A stretch of DNA of 64,000 nt, taken from assembly GCA_016713445.1 (NCBI GenBank), contig JADJPB010000006.1, forward strand, positions 186,001 to 250,000, read 5' to 3'. The DNA comes from Bacteroidota bacterium. Its GTDB lineage: Bacteria; Bacteroidota; Bacteroidia; AKYH767-A; OLB10. This document shows, in pieces, positions 9,758-19,509 of the stretch. The notes beneath the pieces were generated by a model. The model saw only the letters and a program-made list of their open reading frames with translations, was not told the DNA's origin and ran no database searches. The translations under genes and the position numbers were made by a program. Positions within the stretch are counted from its first letter, which is position 1, and every line of letters begins with the position of its first letter.

Positions 9758-11783
9758 ATGAAACACATTTTACTTTTCTGCATTGCACATTTATTATTCA
9801 TTTCATCAAAAGCGCAATGGGTTCAAACTAAAGGGCCCGGAGGGGGAAATATCCGTGCACTCCATTTCAAAGGAAATGATTTCTTTGCGGGTACTAAAAC
9901 TAACGGAGTTTATCTTTCCGGCACAAGCGGAAACTCATGGATTCAAAAAAATAATTTGCTAAACTATGAATCCGTGACAGCTATTACATCCTACGGTAAT
10001 TATTTATTTGCAGGCACCGAAAATGATGGTGTATACCGTTCCATTGATAATGGTAATTCTTGGGTAAAAAAACAATGGTTTAACGAATAAAAAAGTCCTT
10101 TGCATGAATGTCATGGACTCCACTATTTATGTTGGCACTGATTACGGCGGTGTATTTGTATCCAACAACCATGGAAATTCATGGACTTGCATGACTTCAG
10201 GTCTGAATAACAACACCCGTATTCACGACTTAAAAGTACGTGGGGATACGATCGTCGCGGCGACAAATCTGGGGTCCATCTCTTATTTAGTAAAAAACTC
10301 TACTAACTGGATTCACTCTATCGGACCTATCTTCCCGGGTATATATTCATTTTCAATTTTAGGCGACTCAATTTTTGCAATAGACCAATTTAATGTCCAC
10401 TTATCTACTGATTTTGGAATTTCTTGGACTGTGATCAATACCGGTCTTCCTACAAATATTTTCTTAAGTGATTTAGCAATTATTGGCAACAATATCTATT
10501 TAGGTACTCCATATAATTCTGTTTACACATCAAGCACCAGCAACATTTTCTGGACACAAATTAAAAACGGAATGACGAATTACTATGTAAATTCCCTGGA
10601 CACGAGCAATTCTACTCTTTATGCCAGTACTTACGGAGGCATTTATAGATTAGACAGTGGAAATAACTGGACAGAAATAAATAATGGAATACAAAATTCA
10701 CTTGTATATAAAATGGCATCAGAGGGCAATAATCTCTATGCAGCCACTAATGGAGGTGTATTTAGAAGTTCAGATTTTGGAAACACATGGGACGACATCA
10801 ACAATGGTTTATACTGCCAAGCAACCCAAGCTGTAGCAATAGATGGAGCAAACATTGTAGCAGGAACTTCTGGAGAGGGAGTTTACTTCTCTAGTGATAC
10901 CGGAGCTAGCTGGTCATTAGTTAATACCAACATGAACACTCCTTTTATAAACGATTTATTGATTGACAGCAATATTATTTATGCTGCTACTCAGAATTCC
11001 GGACTGTATAAAACAAGTTTCGGATCAAACTCGTGGATCAATATTGCAGCCCCTCAAGGACCCTACTTCTCATGGGACTATTCCTTAGCTCAACAAAGTA
11101 ATATTTTATACGTAGGCGGAAAATACGGAGCAGCGCAATCAATAAATAATGGATTGAGTTGGCCAATGATTCTAAGTAATACTGCCCAGCTTACTGTGAT
11201 GGACTTTGCATTTGATGGCAACACAATTTTTATTGCCACTAGAGAGGACGGCGTACATTTAACCAGCAATGGCGGCATTACTTGGACGGCAGTGAACAAT
11301 AATCTCAACCTCAATGTCCGGGCATTAGCCATGCATAATTCTTATCTGTTTGCAGGAACCGAAAGCGGAGTTTACTACACAACGAATTCAGGAAACACAT
11401 GGAATTTTGCCTTTGGAATGACTAATAATGATATTTTTTCACTTGAAATTATAGGAAATCAAATTTTCGCTGGTACAAATGGAGGAGGTGTTTTTAAGAA
11501 TGGTAGTTTATTAACTGCCCTTGATGAAGCAGGAAAGACCGAACAACAATTTCAACTATTTCCCAATCCTGCGAATGAGGAAATAAATATTCAATTCCAA
11601 AACACCTCTGTTAATTTAAACAACATTTCAATTTCGAATTTAGTTGGTGAAAACATTATACAAAGAGAACTGTATCAGGAAAAACAGTTGAAAATAAACA
11701 TCGAAAATCTTCAACCCGGAATTTATTTCATAAATTCTAGTGGAGAAAAAGGAAGTTCATCACAAAAATTCGTAAAATTATAA
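9758..11783 (+). CDS. Secreted BNR/photosystem-like propeller protein with T9SS sorting domain (one frame break)
   Basis: About 674 aa. A signal peptide (MKHILLFCIAHLLFISSKAQ) is followed by about a dozen repeats with the motif SxDxGxSW or NSGNTW, then NNGL and LYAGTxGGVYRS, which form beta-propeller blades of the BNR/sialidase-like kind without catalytic residues I can recognise. The last 75 residues form a type A T9SS C-terminal domain (LFPNPANEE ... LQPGIYFINS ... KFVKL). An A7 run at 10067-10073 shifts the frame; A6 restores SWVKNNGLTNKK. It is convergent with the next gene. Likely surface-exposed or released; ligand unknown. Confidence 0.82.
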
Positions 11784-11980
11784 TTGAGTGTTTTACATTT
11801 AAAATGTGATTTAACTTTCAACTTCAAGTATCTATCGCAAATCGTTTTGAATCGATATTGAAGGAAACGCATCCCTAATTGGTACGACACGAAGGAATGC
11901 GGTCTTCGGGTTAATTTGATTTTAAACTATTATGCTATGATTTTGATTATCGTTTGGCTGTTAATTGGGTTTATTAAACT

Positions 11981-13505
11981 CTACCACTTCACAAACTTCC
12001 CCGTAAGGACTTCCTTCTCCGTACTTAGTCTTACGATGTACACCATCAGCTTGAGATGAAAAAGAACTACTTTTCGAAAAATAGCCACCATCTGTTTCAG
12101 ATGAAATTCGTTCCATTAATTGACCATTGATGTTATAAAACTCTAATGTTGCTTTTCTCCCTTGCAACTCTTCGGCATTCACAAAAACCGTTTGCCAAGT
12201 CTTATCGTAGTAGAGCTTTAAATCTTTGTTTTTAGGAAATAAGTCATTCAATCCAACAGCTGTAAGGGTATCACAAGGACTACCGTGTAATGTGTCCAGT
12301 TCATAATTTGGGTTATTGGGTAATCCAAAGTACGCTTTATGTCCACCAAGATAAAATGAAAATGGTTGGTAATCACAAGCAGCTCCCGCGCTATCTGGAT
12401 AATTTATAACTGAAAGGTTAGAATTAGTGGTGTTCACAGTTCCATAGCAATACAAATAATCATAACAAGTATCTGGTCCTGCCCAAGTTATGCTTACATA
12501 TATTTTTCCATCAGGGCCCAATTTCAATAAGCCAGAAATGTAAGGTGTTAGATAAGTCCCTAATGTATCCGCACTTGCCAAAAAATTGGGCGAATTCAAA
12601 TCAAACTGAATAATATAACTCGTATCACCATTTAAGGTTTGTAAATTTTGTGACGTGTATAACTTGCTCTCATCAGGGGATACTTCAAAGCCAAAATAAT
12701 CATCATGCGGGTTATTTATTCCAGAATAAAATATCGGATTTGAAAAATACCAGTGCATCTGTCAAAATCAAAACGATTTATTAATCCATTTGCTGAAACA
12801 TTGTAAATATGATTACCATCAATATTATACTTTAATCTTTTAAATCCATCTAAAGTAGTCAAAGTGCCAATAAATTGTGTGGTATTCGCAAAAACGCCGT
12901 TTGGATTTATTAGATACGCTGTAATATCATTAGTAAGAATTGTTTTCCAACTTTGGGCTATCACCCACCAATCTCTCCCATTGCCATGCCTCACAGCTGT
13001 TATACCGTCACAAATTGTGTCATTTCGAATTTGTATATTTTTTTGTACAACTTTACCTAAGCCACCATTATATGATAAATCTACAATCGAATAAAACAAA
13101 CCATGTTTTACATTTGTTACCCCTGCACAGAAAACATAAAAGCGATTAATATTACTTGGGTCTGGAACAATTACCATTTCTTGATACCAAAGTGTTCCAA
13201 CAATGGAATCACCCCTTTTCCATTAACTGATGAGCTTTATTTACTACATATCCATAAGTATAATTGAAAGTCGGTAATCTCCATTGATAAACATACGGAG
13301 ATCCACAATAAAATAATAAATCTCCGCTACTATCACATATACTTGCACAAGTGCCTCTTGATTGCAAAACACTAAAGGCCGGTTGTGGATTACTTGAATT
13401 TTTAAAATCAATGGCAGCGCTATCACCGAATGCCCAATAACGGTCGGTGAATTGAGCTGAAAGTGACGTTGTAAATAATATGAAAAATAGGAGGAGACGA
13501 TGCAT
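11981..13505 (-). CDS. Secreted propeller-like protein with C-terminal sorting domain (three frame breaks)
   Basis: About 507 aa when repaired. Signal peptide MHRLLLFFILFTTSLSA, then a WD/NHL-like region marked by GDLLFYCG, VPDPSNINRFYVF, HGNGRDWWV and FDFDRCTGIF, then VSPDESKLY and LGPDGKIYV blades. A T9SS-like tail ends in VLTGKFVKW at the TAG at 11981-11983. Frame breaks lie near 13212 (one G too many), 12743-12747 (one A/T missing) and 12036-12046 (unresolved). A truncated paralogue is at 57340. Function is unknown; this NGRDWWV family is secreted in Bacteroidota. Confidence 0.75.
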
Positions 13506-13554
13506 GTGATATTGGATGTGTATATAAAGGTAAGGAATTAATGTATAATGAAAT

Positions 13555-13815
13555 TAATCCCGAAGGGGTTAAATGATTATAGAAAAAAGCGACATCCCAA
13601 CACCCAAAACCCCGAAGGGGTGACATGATAAAGCCGCGATGTTGCGATCGGATTACCACCGAAAAATATATTTGAAAGATAAATTAATTTTGCTTCGATC
13701 TCGAAGCTTCGCGACAAATGATTGGCAATTTTTTGCAGCAAATAATGTCACCCCTTCAGGGTTTTGATTATTTATTTGTTTGTTTTTCAATAATCATTTC
13801 ACCCCTTTCGGGGTT
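13555..13815. repeat. Four ACCCCTTCGGGGT palindromes with conserved ATAATCAT arms
   Basis: Two units point one way (13555-13580 and 13607-13629) and two the other (about 13745-13770 and 13790-13815). Each has a CCCC-TTCG-GGGG type hairpin core and, on one side, a conserved TAATCAT(T/G)T. Arrangement in oppositely oriented pairs resembles REP/BIME elements. No RAYT-type transposase gene is in the window. Confidence 0.7.
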
Positions 13816-13897
13816 TATTCTTATTAGGGAAATACGAATGTCAGAATCTAACATCTAATCCCAATATCTCTAGGACAAATTTACACATCGAAAATAA

Positions 13898-14362
13898 ATT
13901 GACGAAATTTCATTTGGCAAATTGACCCCAGAGGGGTCAAACCTCAATAGAAAAGAAATTGCATTTTTTTACCCTGACCCCAGCGGGGTCACACAACCAC
14001 GCGAGAACAAACGCCGATGTTCAACGAAGCTGTTCAACCCCGCTGGGGTTGGGGCTAATTTAATATTATCGCTTCGCTAATAAGGTGGAACCCCGCTGGG
14101 GTTCACGGATTAAACCTTGTTTTTTTTTGCGATTATAATAAGTACATCTAAAATATATTGACGAAATTTCATGTAGCAATTGACCCCAGCGGGGTCAAAC
14201 CTCAATAGAAAAGAAATTGCATTTTTTTTCCCTGACCCCAGCGGGGTCACACAACCACGCGAGAACAAACGCCGATGTTCAACGAAGCTGTTCAACCCCG
14301 CTGGGGTTGGGGCTAATTTAATATTATCGCTTCGCTAATAAGGTGGAACCCCGCTGGGGTTC
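13898..14362. repeat. Two tandem copies of a ~207-bp palindrome-rich unit, period ~259 bp
   Basis: Copies at 13898-14104 and 14157-14362 are almost identical (a few substitutions and homopolymer length differences) and are separated by about 52 bp of unrelated AT-rich sequence. Each copy carries four near-perfect palindromes: TTGACCCCAGCGGGGTCAA, CTGACCCCAGCGGGGTCAC, CAACCCCGCTGGGGTTG and GAACCCCGCTGGGGTTC. No convincing coding frame runs through the unit. It could be a non-coding mobile repeat; the near identity indicates a recent duplication. Confidence 0.8.
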
Positions 14363-14496
14363 TTCTGCAAATGATTTTTTCCTAGAAGTTCATGTCTTGT
14401 CAAAAGCAAAAAGCAAGTCGCGTTTCAGATATCTCGAAATTGATCTATTGTCTCATTAAAATACAATTCGAATTGAGACTTTAGAGTGAGTGTGAG

Positions 14497-14514
14497 TCCC
14501 GATAGCTATCGGGA
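14497..14514. repeat. 18-bp perfect palindrome TCCCGATAGCTATCGGGA
   Basis: Perfect dyad between repeat blocks. Its CCCGATAGCTATCG core is the same sequence that begins the terminal inverted repeat of the element at 33252-33581, so it may be a relic of that family. Confidence 0.55.
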
Positions 14515-14551
14515 GAGTGTGAGGAAAAACAGTGCGATGATTTCTTTTGAT

Positions 14552-14766
14552 GCAGAATGCTGTCTGAGGCTCTCGAGGGCAGAGTTAACAGTGCGAGAAA
14601 CAGTGTAAGAGCGGGGATTTATTTTGTGGCAGAATGCTGCCTGAGGCTCTCGAGGGCAGAGTTAACAGAGCGAGAAACAGTGTAAGAGCGGGGATTTATT
14701 TTGTGGCAGAATGCTGCCTGAGGCTCTCGAGGGCAGAGTTAACAGTGCGAGAAACAGTGTGAGAGT
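14552..14766. repeat. Three tandem copies of a 77-bp repeat
   Basis: Units start at 14552, 14629 and 14706 with GCAGAATGCTG(T/C)CTGAGG and contain CTCGAGGGCAGAGTTAACAG. Copies 1 and 2 are nearly identical over 77 bp; copy 3 diverges after about 60 bp. There are no unique spacers, so this is not a CRISPR. The inner GAGCGAGAAACAG has an inverted partner, CTGTTTCTCGCTC, at about 14802, just before the tRNA-Leu gene's 3' end. Confidence 0.8.
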
Positions 14767-14820
14767 GAGGAAAAACAGAAAGAGCAACACCGCTCTCGCT
14801 CTGTTTCTCGCTCTGTTTTG

Positions 14821-14904
14821 TACCCGGGACGGGAGTCGAACCCGTACAGCTGTAAGGCCACAGGATTTTAAGTCCTGCGTGTCTACCAATTCCACCACCC
14901 GGGC
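14821..14904 (-). tRNA. tRNA-Leu (anticodon TAA)
   Basis: 84-nt class II tRNA. The 5' arm GCCCGGG pairs with CCCGGGT, the anticodon stem CAGGA/TCCTG encloses CTTAAAA with anticodon TAA, a long variable arm follows, and the T-loop is GGTTCGACTCC. CCA is not encoded. Confidence 0.95.
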
Positions 14905-15001
14905 AAAAGTTCCAATTTGCATTTATTGGAGGTGCAAAAGTAATCGATTTATCAATTACTCAATCAAAAAAATAGCCCCCAATTTAGGAGGCTTCTTTTG
15001 G

Positions 15002-15074
<73 letters not shown>

Positions 15075-15171
15075 TTATAATTCCACTGTTTAACTACTTG
15101 AACGAAATTCAGTCAATAAGTTTCACAAGGGGATGCAAAAATAAGGTTTAATTCGGGTAGAAATCAAATGA

Positions 15172-17796
15172 TCAGGCATTTAATTTCACTTTCTCTCTCG
15201 AAATCAGCTTTTTAATTTCACTTAGCTTCATTAATGCTTCTACTGGAGTGAGTGTATTGATGTCGGTTTTGAGGATTTCGTCTCTTATTTGCTCTAAAAC
15301 GGGATCATCGAGCTGGAAGAAGCTCAATTGCAATTCGTCCTTTTGCTGTTCATGCGCCGCTACTTTTATTAATTCGCTGTGACTATGAGTCGATTCTAAG
15401 GTTTCGAGCATTTGTTGAGCTCTTTTCAATACTTGGACAGGCATGCCCGCCATTTTAGCCACGTGGATTCCAAAACTATGCTCACTTCCACCTGGCACTA
15501 GCTTTCTTAGAAAGAGAATTTGATTTCCACTTTCTTTAATGGATACACTATAATTTTTAATGCGTGGAAATTCTTCTGCCATCTCATTCAGTTCATGATA
15601 ATGAGTAGCAAATAATGTTTTTGCTTTTGATTGCGGATGCTCGTGTAAGAATTCTGCAATGGCCCAAGCGATAGAAATTCCATCGTAGGTACTCGTTCCT
15701 CTTCCAATTTCATCCAACAACACCAAACTTCGATTCGAGATATTATGCAAGATGCTCGATGTTTCATTCATCTCTACCATAAAGGTAGATTCACCCTGCG
15801 ATAAATTATCGGAAGCACCTACGCGTGTAAATATTTTATCGACGATTCCAATTTCTGCTTTTGCGGCAGGCACAAAACAACCGGATTGTGCCATCATCAC
15901 TATCAAAGCAGTTTGACGTAATACTGCACTCTTTCCCGACATATTTGGTCCCGTGATCATGATGATTTGCTGTTTTTCATTGTCGAGAAAAACATCGTTG
16001 GGTATATAATTTTCGCCTAAAGGTAATTGCTGTTCTAAAACCGGATGTCGACCGCCTTCAATCTTTAAACTTAAAGATTCATTCATTATCGGCTTCACGA
16101 AACCATTTTTATTTGCCACCGTTGCGTAACTACATAAACAATCGAGGCGTGCTAATTCCGCAGCATTCTGTTGCAATGCGGGAATATAATCGAGGAGATA
16201 CTCTAATAACTCTGCATACAATCTTTCTTCGATCGTTTGCATTTTTCCTTCAGCACCTAAGATTTTTTCCTCGTAAATTTTGAGCTCTTCAGTGATATAG
16301 CGTTCGGCGTTGGTGAGGGTTTGCTTGCGCGTCCATTCTGTTGGAACTTTACTTTTATGGGAATTACTTACTTCAATATAATATCCGAAAACATTATTGA
16401 AAGCAATTTTCAAATTCGTGATCCCTGTTTTTTCGCATTCTCTTTTTTGAATGCCCAGCAAATAATCCTTTCCTTCGAATGCCAATGTTTTCAATTCATC
16501 CAACTCGTTATGGTATCCGGTTTTAAAAGTTCCGCCTTTTGTGAGCACTGCAGGTGCATCTTCTGACAATGCTTTTTCCAGATGGACGATCAATTCATGA
16601 CAAGGTTGGAGTCGATCGGAGATGGCTAAAAATCCTTTTTGCTTTGCATCCTTAAGTTGTGTCTTGATGGGTTCAATCAACGATAAAGAACGCTTCAACT
16701 GTAACGCTTCTCTAGGACCTAATTTACGTATCGCGATGCGGGAAGCAAGTCGTTCGAGATCACCAATGCTTTTTAATAAAGATTGAATTCCCTCTAACAA
16801 TTCGGAATTCTTCGTTAACTCCTCTACGTTATCCAGTCGCTCATTAATCGCCACCAATTCCTTCAACGGAAGCAACAACCATCTGCGCATCATTCGACCG
16901 CCCATCGGCGACACCGTTTGATCTAGTACATTCAACAACGTACGTGCGTTCTCATGTGGAGAATTTACTAACTCCAAGTTCCGAATCGTGAATCGATCGA
17001 GCCATACGTAGCGATCTTCTTCCAATCTACTGAGCGCGGAAACGTGTACTAATGCTTCCTGACGTGTTTGTTGCAAATAATACAATGCAGCGCCAGCAGC
17101 AATAATTCCTTGCTGCATCTCTTCGACACCAAACCCTTTGAGTGTAGTGGTTTGAAAATGTTTCGACAATGTTTCTTTTGCGAACAAGGATTGAAATGCC
17201 CAATCATCTAACGTAAATGTATAAAAGCGATTTCCATATTTTTTTTCGAAAGATTCTTTTTCTTGTCGAGCGACGAGTACTTCACTGGGTTGAAAAGTTT
17301 GCATTAGCTTATCGATATAATCCAATCGACCTTCTGCTAAAAAGAACTCGCCTGTACTGGCATCAATAAAAGCCAAACCGATAGTACTATCTGATTTAGA
17401 ACTATAATAAGCAGCTAAAAAATTATTCGATTTATGCTCTAAAATTTTATCACTAAAAGTTACGCCTGGAGATACCAATTCAGTAACACCACGCTTCACA
17501 ATTTTCTTTGTAGTTTTTGGATCCTCTAATTGATCACAAATGGCAACACGCATTCCAGCGCGCACTAATTTGGGCAAATAAGTTTCCAATGAATGGTAAG
17601 GAAACCCTGCTAGTTCCATATCTGCAGCGGCACCATTACTTCTTTTTGTCAATACGATACCCAGCACTTTTGAAGCACGAATTGCATCCTGACCAAAGGT
17701 TTCGTAAAAATCGCCCACACGAAAAAGCAAGAGGGCATCCGGGTATTTCGCCTTGATCCCATTGTATTGTTGCATGAGGGGTGTATCTTCTTTCAC
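15172..17796 (-). CDS. mutS: DNA mismatch repair protein MutS
   Basis: Mismatch-recognition ATPase. All domains are present without a break. The mismatch-binding Phe motif is in LLLFRVGDFYETFG near the N-terminus, the connector, lever and clamp follow, and the ATPase carries Walker A GPNMSGKS, VDKIFTRVGASDNL, Walker B LVLLDEIGRGTSTYDG and TLFATHYHEL. The frame stays open to a TTG at 17838, but the GTG at 17796 (giving MKEDTPLMQQYN) matches family N-termini better and is my choice; ATG at 17775 would clip the conserved TPLM. It is divergent from trmH, with the start regions nearly touching. Confidence 0.95.
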   Translation of the reverse strand: MKEDTPLMQQYNGIKAKYPDALLLFRVGDFYETFGQDAIRASKVLGIVLTKRSNGAAADMELAGFPYHSLETYLPKLVRAGMRVAICDQLEDPKTTKKIVKRGVTELVSPGVTFSDKILEHKSNNFLAAYYSSKSDSTIGLAFIDASTGEFFLAEGRLDYIDKLMQTFQPSEVLVARQEKESFEKKYGNRFYTFTLDDWAFQSLFAKETLSKHFQTTTLKGFGVEEMQQGIIAAGAALYYLQQTRQEALVHVSALSRLEEDRYVWLDRFTIRNLELVNSPHENARTLLNVLDQTVSPMGGRMMRRWLLLPLKELVAINERLDNVEELTKNSELLEGIQSLLKSIGDLERLASRIAIRKLGPREALQLKRSLSLIEPIKTQLKDAKQKGFLAISDRLQPCHELIVHLEKALSEDAPAVLTKGGTFKTGYHNELDELKTLAFEGKDYLLGIQKRECEKTGITNLKIAFNNVFGYYIEVSNSHKSKVPTEWTRKQTLTNAERYITEELKIYEEKILGAEGKMQTIEERLYAELLEYLLDYIPALQQNAAELARLDCLCSYATVANKNGFVKPIMNESLSLKIEGGRHPVLEQQLPLGENYIPNDVFLDNEKQQIIMITGPNMSGKSAVLRQTALIVMMAQSGCFVPAAKAEIGIVDKIFTRVGASDNLSQGESTFMVEMNETSSILHNISNRSLVLLDEIGRGTSTYDGISIAWAIAEFLHEHPQSKAKTLFATHYHELNEMAEEFPRIKNYSVSIKESGNQILFLRKLVPGGSEHSFGIHVAKMAGMPVQVLKRAQQMLETLESTHSHSELIKVAAHEQQKDELQLSFFQLDDPVLEQIRDEILKTDINTLTPVEALMKLSEIKKLISREKVKLNA

Positions 17797-17805
17797 TTCG
17801 ATGTT

Positions 17806-17813
17806 TAACTTTG
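17806..17813 (+). promoter_or_regulatory. Candidate -7 box for trmH-ruvC
   Basis: TAACTTTG, a full TAnnTTTG match, 19 nt before the trmH GTG and 9 nt upstream of the preferred mutS start on the other strand. It lies within the longer open mutS frame, a further reason to prefer the shorter mutS. Confidence 0.5.
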
Positions 17814-17832
17814 TGCTAAGATATCCATTCGC

Positions 17833-18360
17833 GTGCAAAAGCTAAAGAACGAAGAACTCGGCAGACCCGACCTCATTGCTTATCAACAGATAAAGAAATT
17901 ACCAATTATCATGGTGCTCGACAACGTGCGCAGTGCCTTAAATGTAGGCTCTGTTTTTAGGAGTTCAGATGCGTTTAGAGTGGAGAAAATTATACTCTGC
18001 GGCATCACCGCCCAACCTCCTCACAAAGAGGTGCTCAAGACGGCTATTGGTGCGACAGAATCCGTGTCTTGGGAATATTTTGAAGACACCAAAGAAGCTG
18101 TGAGACAACTCAAAAGTGAAAACACAAAAGTATATGCCATCGAGCAAGCAAGTAACAGCATCGATTTAAGAGTATTTATACCTGGTGAACGCACTGCAGT
18201 CATTTTTGGGCATGAGATGGATGGGGTTGCTCAAGATGTAATTGACTTGTGTGATGGATGTATCGAAATTCATCAAGAGGGAACCAAACACAGTTTAAAC
18301 GTATCCGTTTGTGCGGGAATTGTTTGCTGGGAGCTTCATAAAAAATTGACATCTTTGTAA
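17833..18360 (+). CDS. TrmH/SpoU family RNA 2'-O-methyltransferase
   Basis: SPOUT-fold, SAM-dependent RNA ribose methyltransferase, 175 aa. The three SpoU motifs are visible: LDNVRSALNVGSVFRSSDAF (motif 1), IFGHEMDGV (motif 2) and EIHQEGTKHSLNVSVCAGI (motif 3). It starts at GTG; the preceding TAACTTTG box and the family N-terminus (KLKNEELGRPD) support this. There is no N-terminal RNA-binding extension, so the target (tRNA or rRNA) cannot be told. ruvC begins 1 nt after its stop, indicating an operon. Confidence 0.9.
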   Translation: MQKLKNEELGRPDLIAYQQIKKLPIIMVLDNVRSALNVGSVFRSSDAFRVEKIILCGITAQPPHKEVLKTAIGATESVSWEYFEDTKEAVRQLKSENTKVYAIEQASNSIDLRVFIPGERTAVIFGHEMDGVAQDVIDLCDGCIEIHQEGTKHSLNVSVCAGIVCWELHKKLTSL

Positions 18361-18361
18361 A

Positions 18362-18964
18362 TTGAAAAATTCGAAAGAGACCATCATTTTAGGCATTGAT
18401 CCAGGTACGGTAGCGATGGGTTATGGAATCATAGCAGTTCGGGGCAATCAGATTCAACTTATATCGGCAGGCGTATTACATCTCCACAAAAAAGACGATC
18501 ACTTTCTTAGACTTAAAGAAATTTTCGAGACTGTATCACAACTCATCGACACTCATCTCCCTGATGAATTTGCTATTGAAGAACCCTTCTTTGGAAAAAA
18601 TGTTCAATCCATGTTAAAATTGGGAAGAGCACAGGGCATGGCAATAGCGGCAGCACTTTCTAGAAAACTTCCTGTATACGGATATTCTCCACGTCTTATC
18701 AAACAATCCATCACTGGAAAAGGAAGTTCATCCAAAGAACAAGTTTCCATCATGCTTCAACGACTTTTACAATTTGAAGAACAACCTAAACTTTTAGATG
18801 CGACAGATGCCTTGGGTGTTGCGCTTTGCCATCATTTTCAAACCGGAAAAAAGATGATCACCAATGATTCATCCATTAAAAATTCGAATCCTATCAAAAA
18901 AGGTAACCGAAATTATTCAGGATGGAATGCCTTTGTGAGTGACAATCCGGAAAGACTGAAATAA
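18362..18964 (+). CDS. ruvC: Crossover junction endodeoxyribonuclease RuvC
   Basis: Holliday-junction resolvase, RNase H-like fold, 200 aa against 173 in E. coli because of a basic C-terminal tail. The catalytic acidic residues are in GIDPGT (residues 12-17), AIEEPFFG and DATDALGVALCHH; the substrate loop carries GKGSSSKEQV. The start is TTG, one base after trmH, with no better alternative before the conserved IILGIDPG. It works with RuvAB, which are not in the window. Confidence 0.92.
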   Translation: MKNSKETIILGIDPGTVAMGYGIIAVRGNQIQLISAGVLHLHKKDDHFLRLKEIFETVSQLIDTHLPDEFAIEEPFFGKNVQSMLKLGRAQGMAIAAALSRKLPVYGYSPRLIKQSITGKGSSSKEQVSIMLQRLLQFEEQPKLLDATDALGVALCHHFQTGKKMITNDSSIKNSNPIKKGNRNYSGWNAFVSDNPERLK

Positions 18965-18978
18965 TTGGTGAATTGGTG

Positions 18979-18994
18979 TCGCGAGGCTTCGCGA
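18979..18994. repeat. REP-like palindrome TCGCGAGGCTTCGCGA
   Basis: Identical to 6063-6078 and 33189-33204; a shorter variant is at 13702-13715. It sits just after the ruvC stop between converging genes and can form a 6-bp TCGCGA stem extended by a G-T pair. Confidence 0.6.
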
Positions 18995-19107
18995 TGGTAA
19001 GTTGGCAAATTGCTGCGCTATGAATTTTATTTAGAATCCGCGGCTAACGCTGCTTCTCGCTGCTTCGTTGCGTTTAAAATTAGCTTGAAATAGAAGGAAG
19101 ATTTTTA

Positions 19108-19500
19108 TTACAAAGCTGCTCTAATTTTTTCTGCTGTTATTTTTAATTGCTCATAAGACACTGTCATTTTGGGTTGTGAAAAATTGATATCCCCTACTCT
19201 ATTCAACGGCACGAGATGAATATGCGCATGCGGCACTTCCAATCCTATAACGGCGATGCCTATCCGTTTACAAGGAACTGCTTTTTCTATACCAGGTGCT
19301 ACTGACTGTGCGAACGCCCACAACTCTTTAAATTCAGTTGGAGGCATATCAAAAATATAATCCACTTCCTTTTTAGGCACTACAAGTACATGTCCTTCCA
19401 CAAGCGGCATCACATCTAGAAATGCAAGGAAATTTTCATTCTCAGCAATTTTATTAGCAGGAATTTCACCTGCAATAATTTTAGAGAAGATAGAAGCCAT
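19108..19500 (-). CDS. HIT family protein (Hint-like nucleotide hydrolase/transferase)
   Basis: 130 aa. The histidine triad HAHIH is at residues 91-95, with FLDVMPLVEGHVLVVPKK upstream, typical of the Hint branch that hydrolyses AMP-amidates and aminoacyl-AMP. The length fits. It starts 9 nt after the greA stop, so it is very likely co-transcribed with greA, a pairing common in Bacteroidota. The physiological substrate is not known. Confidence 0.9.
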   Translation of the reverse strand: MASIFSKIIAGEIPANKIAENENFLAFLDVMPLVEGHVLVVPKKEVDYIFDMPPTEFKELWAFAQSVAPGIEKAVPCKRIGIAVIGLEVPHAHIHLVPLNRVGDINFSQPKMTVSYEQLKITAEKIRAAL

Positions 19501-19509
19501 AAATTCAGT

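Noticed and set aside
14552..14766. CRISPR array
   Set aside because: The 77-bp units are head to tail with no unique spacers, and no cas genes are present.
16321..16566. Plus-strand open frame inside mutS
   Set aside because: Antisense shadow of a well conserved coding region; no family match or promoter.
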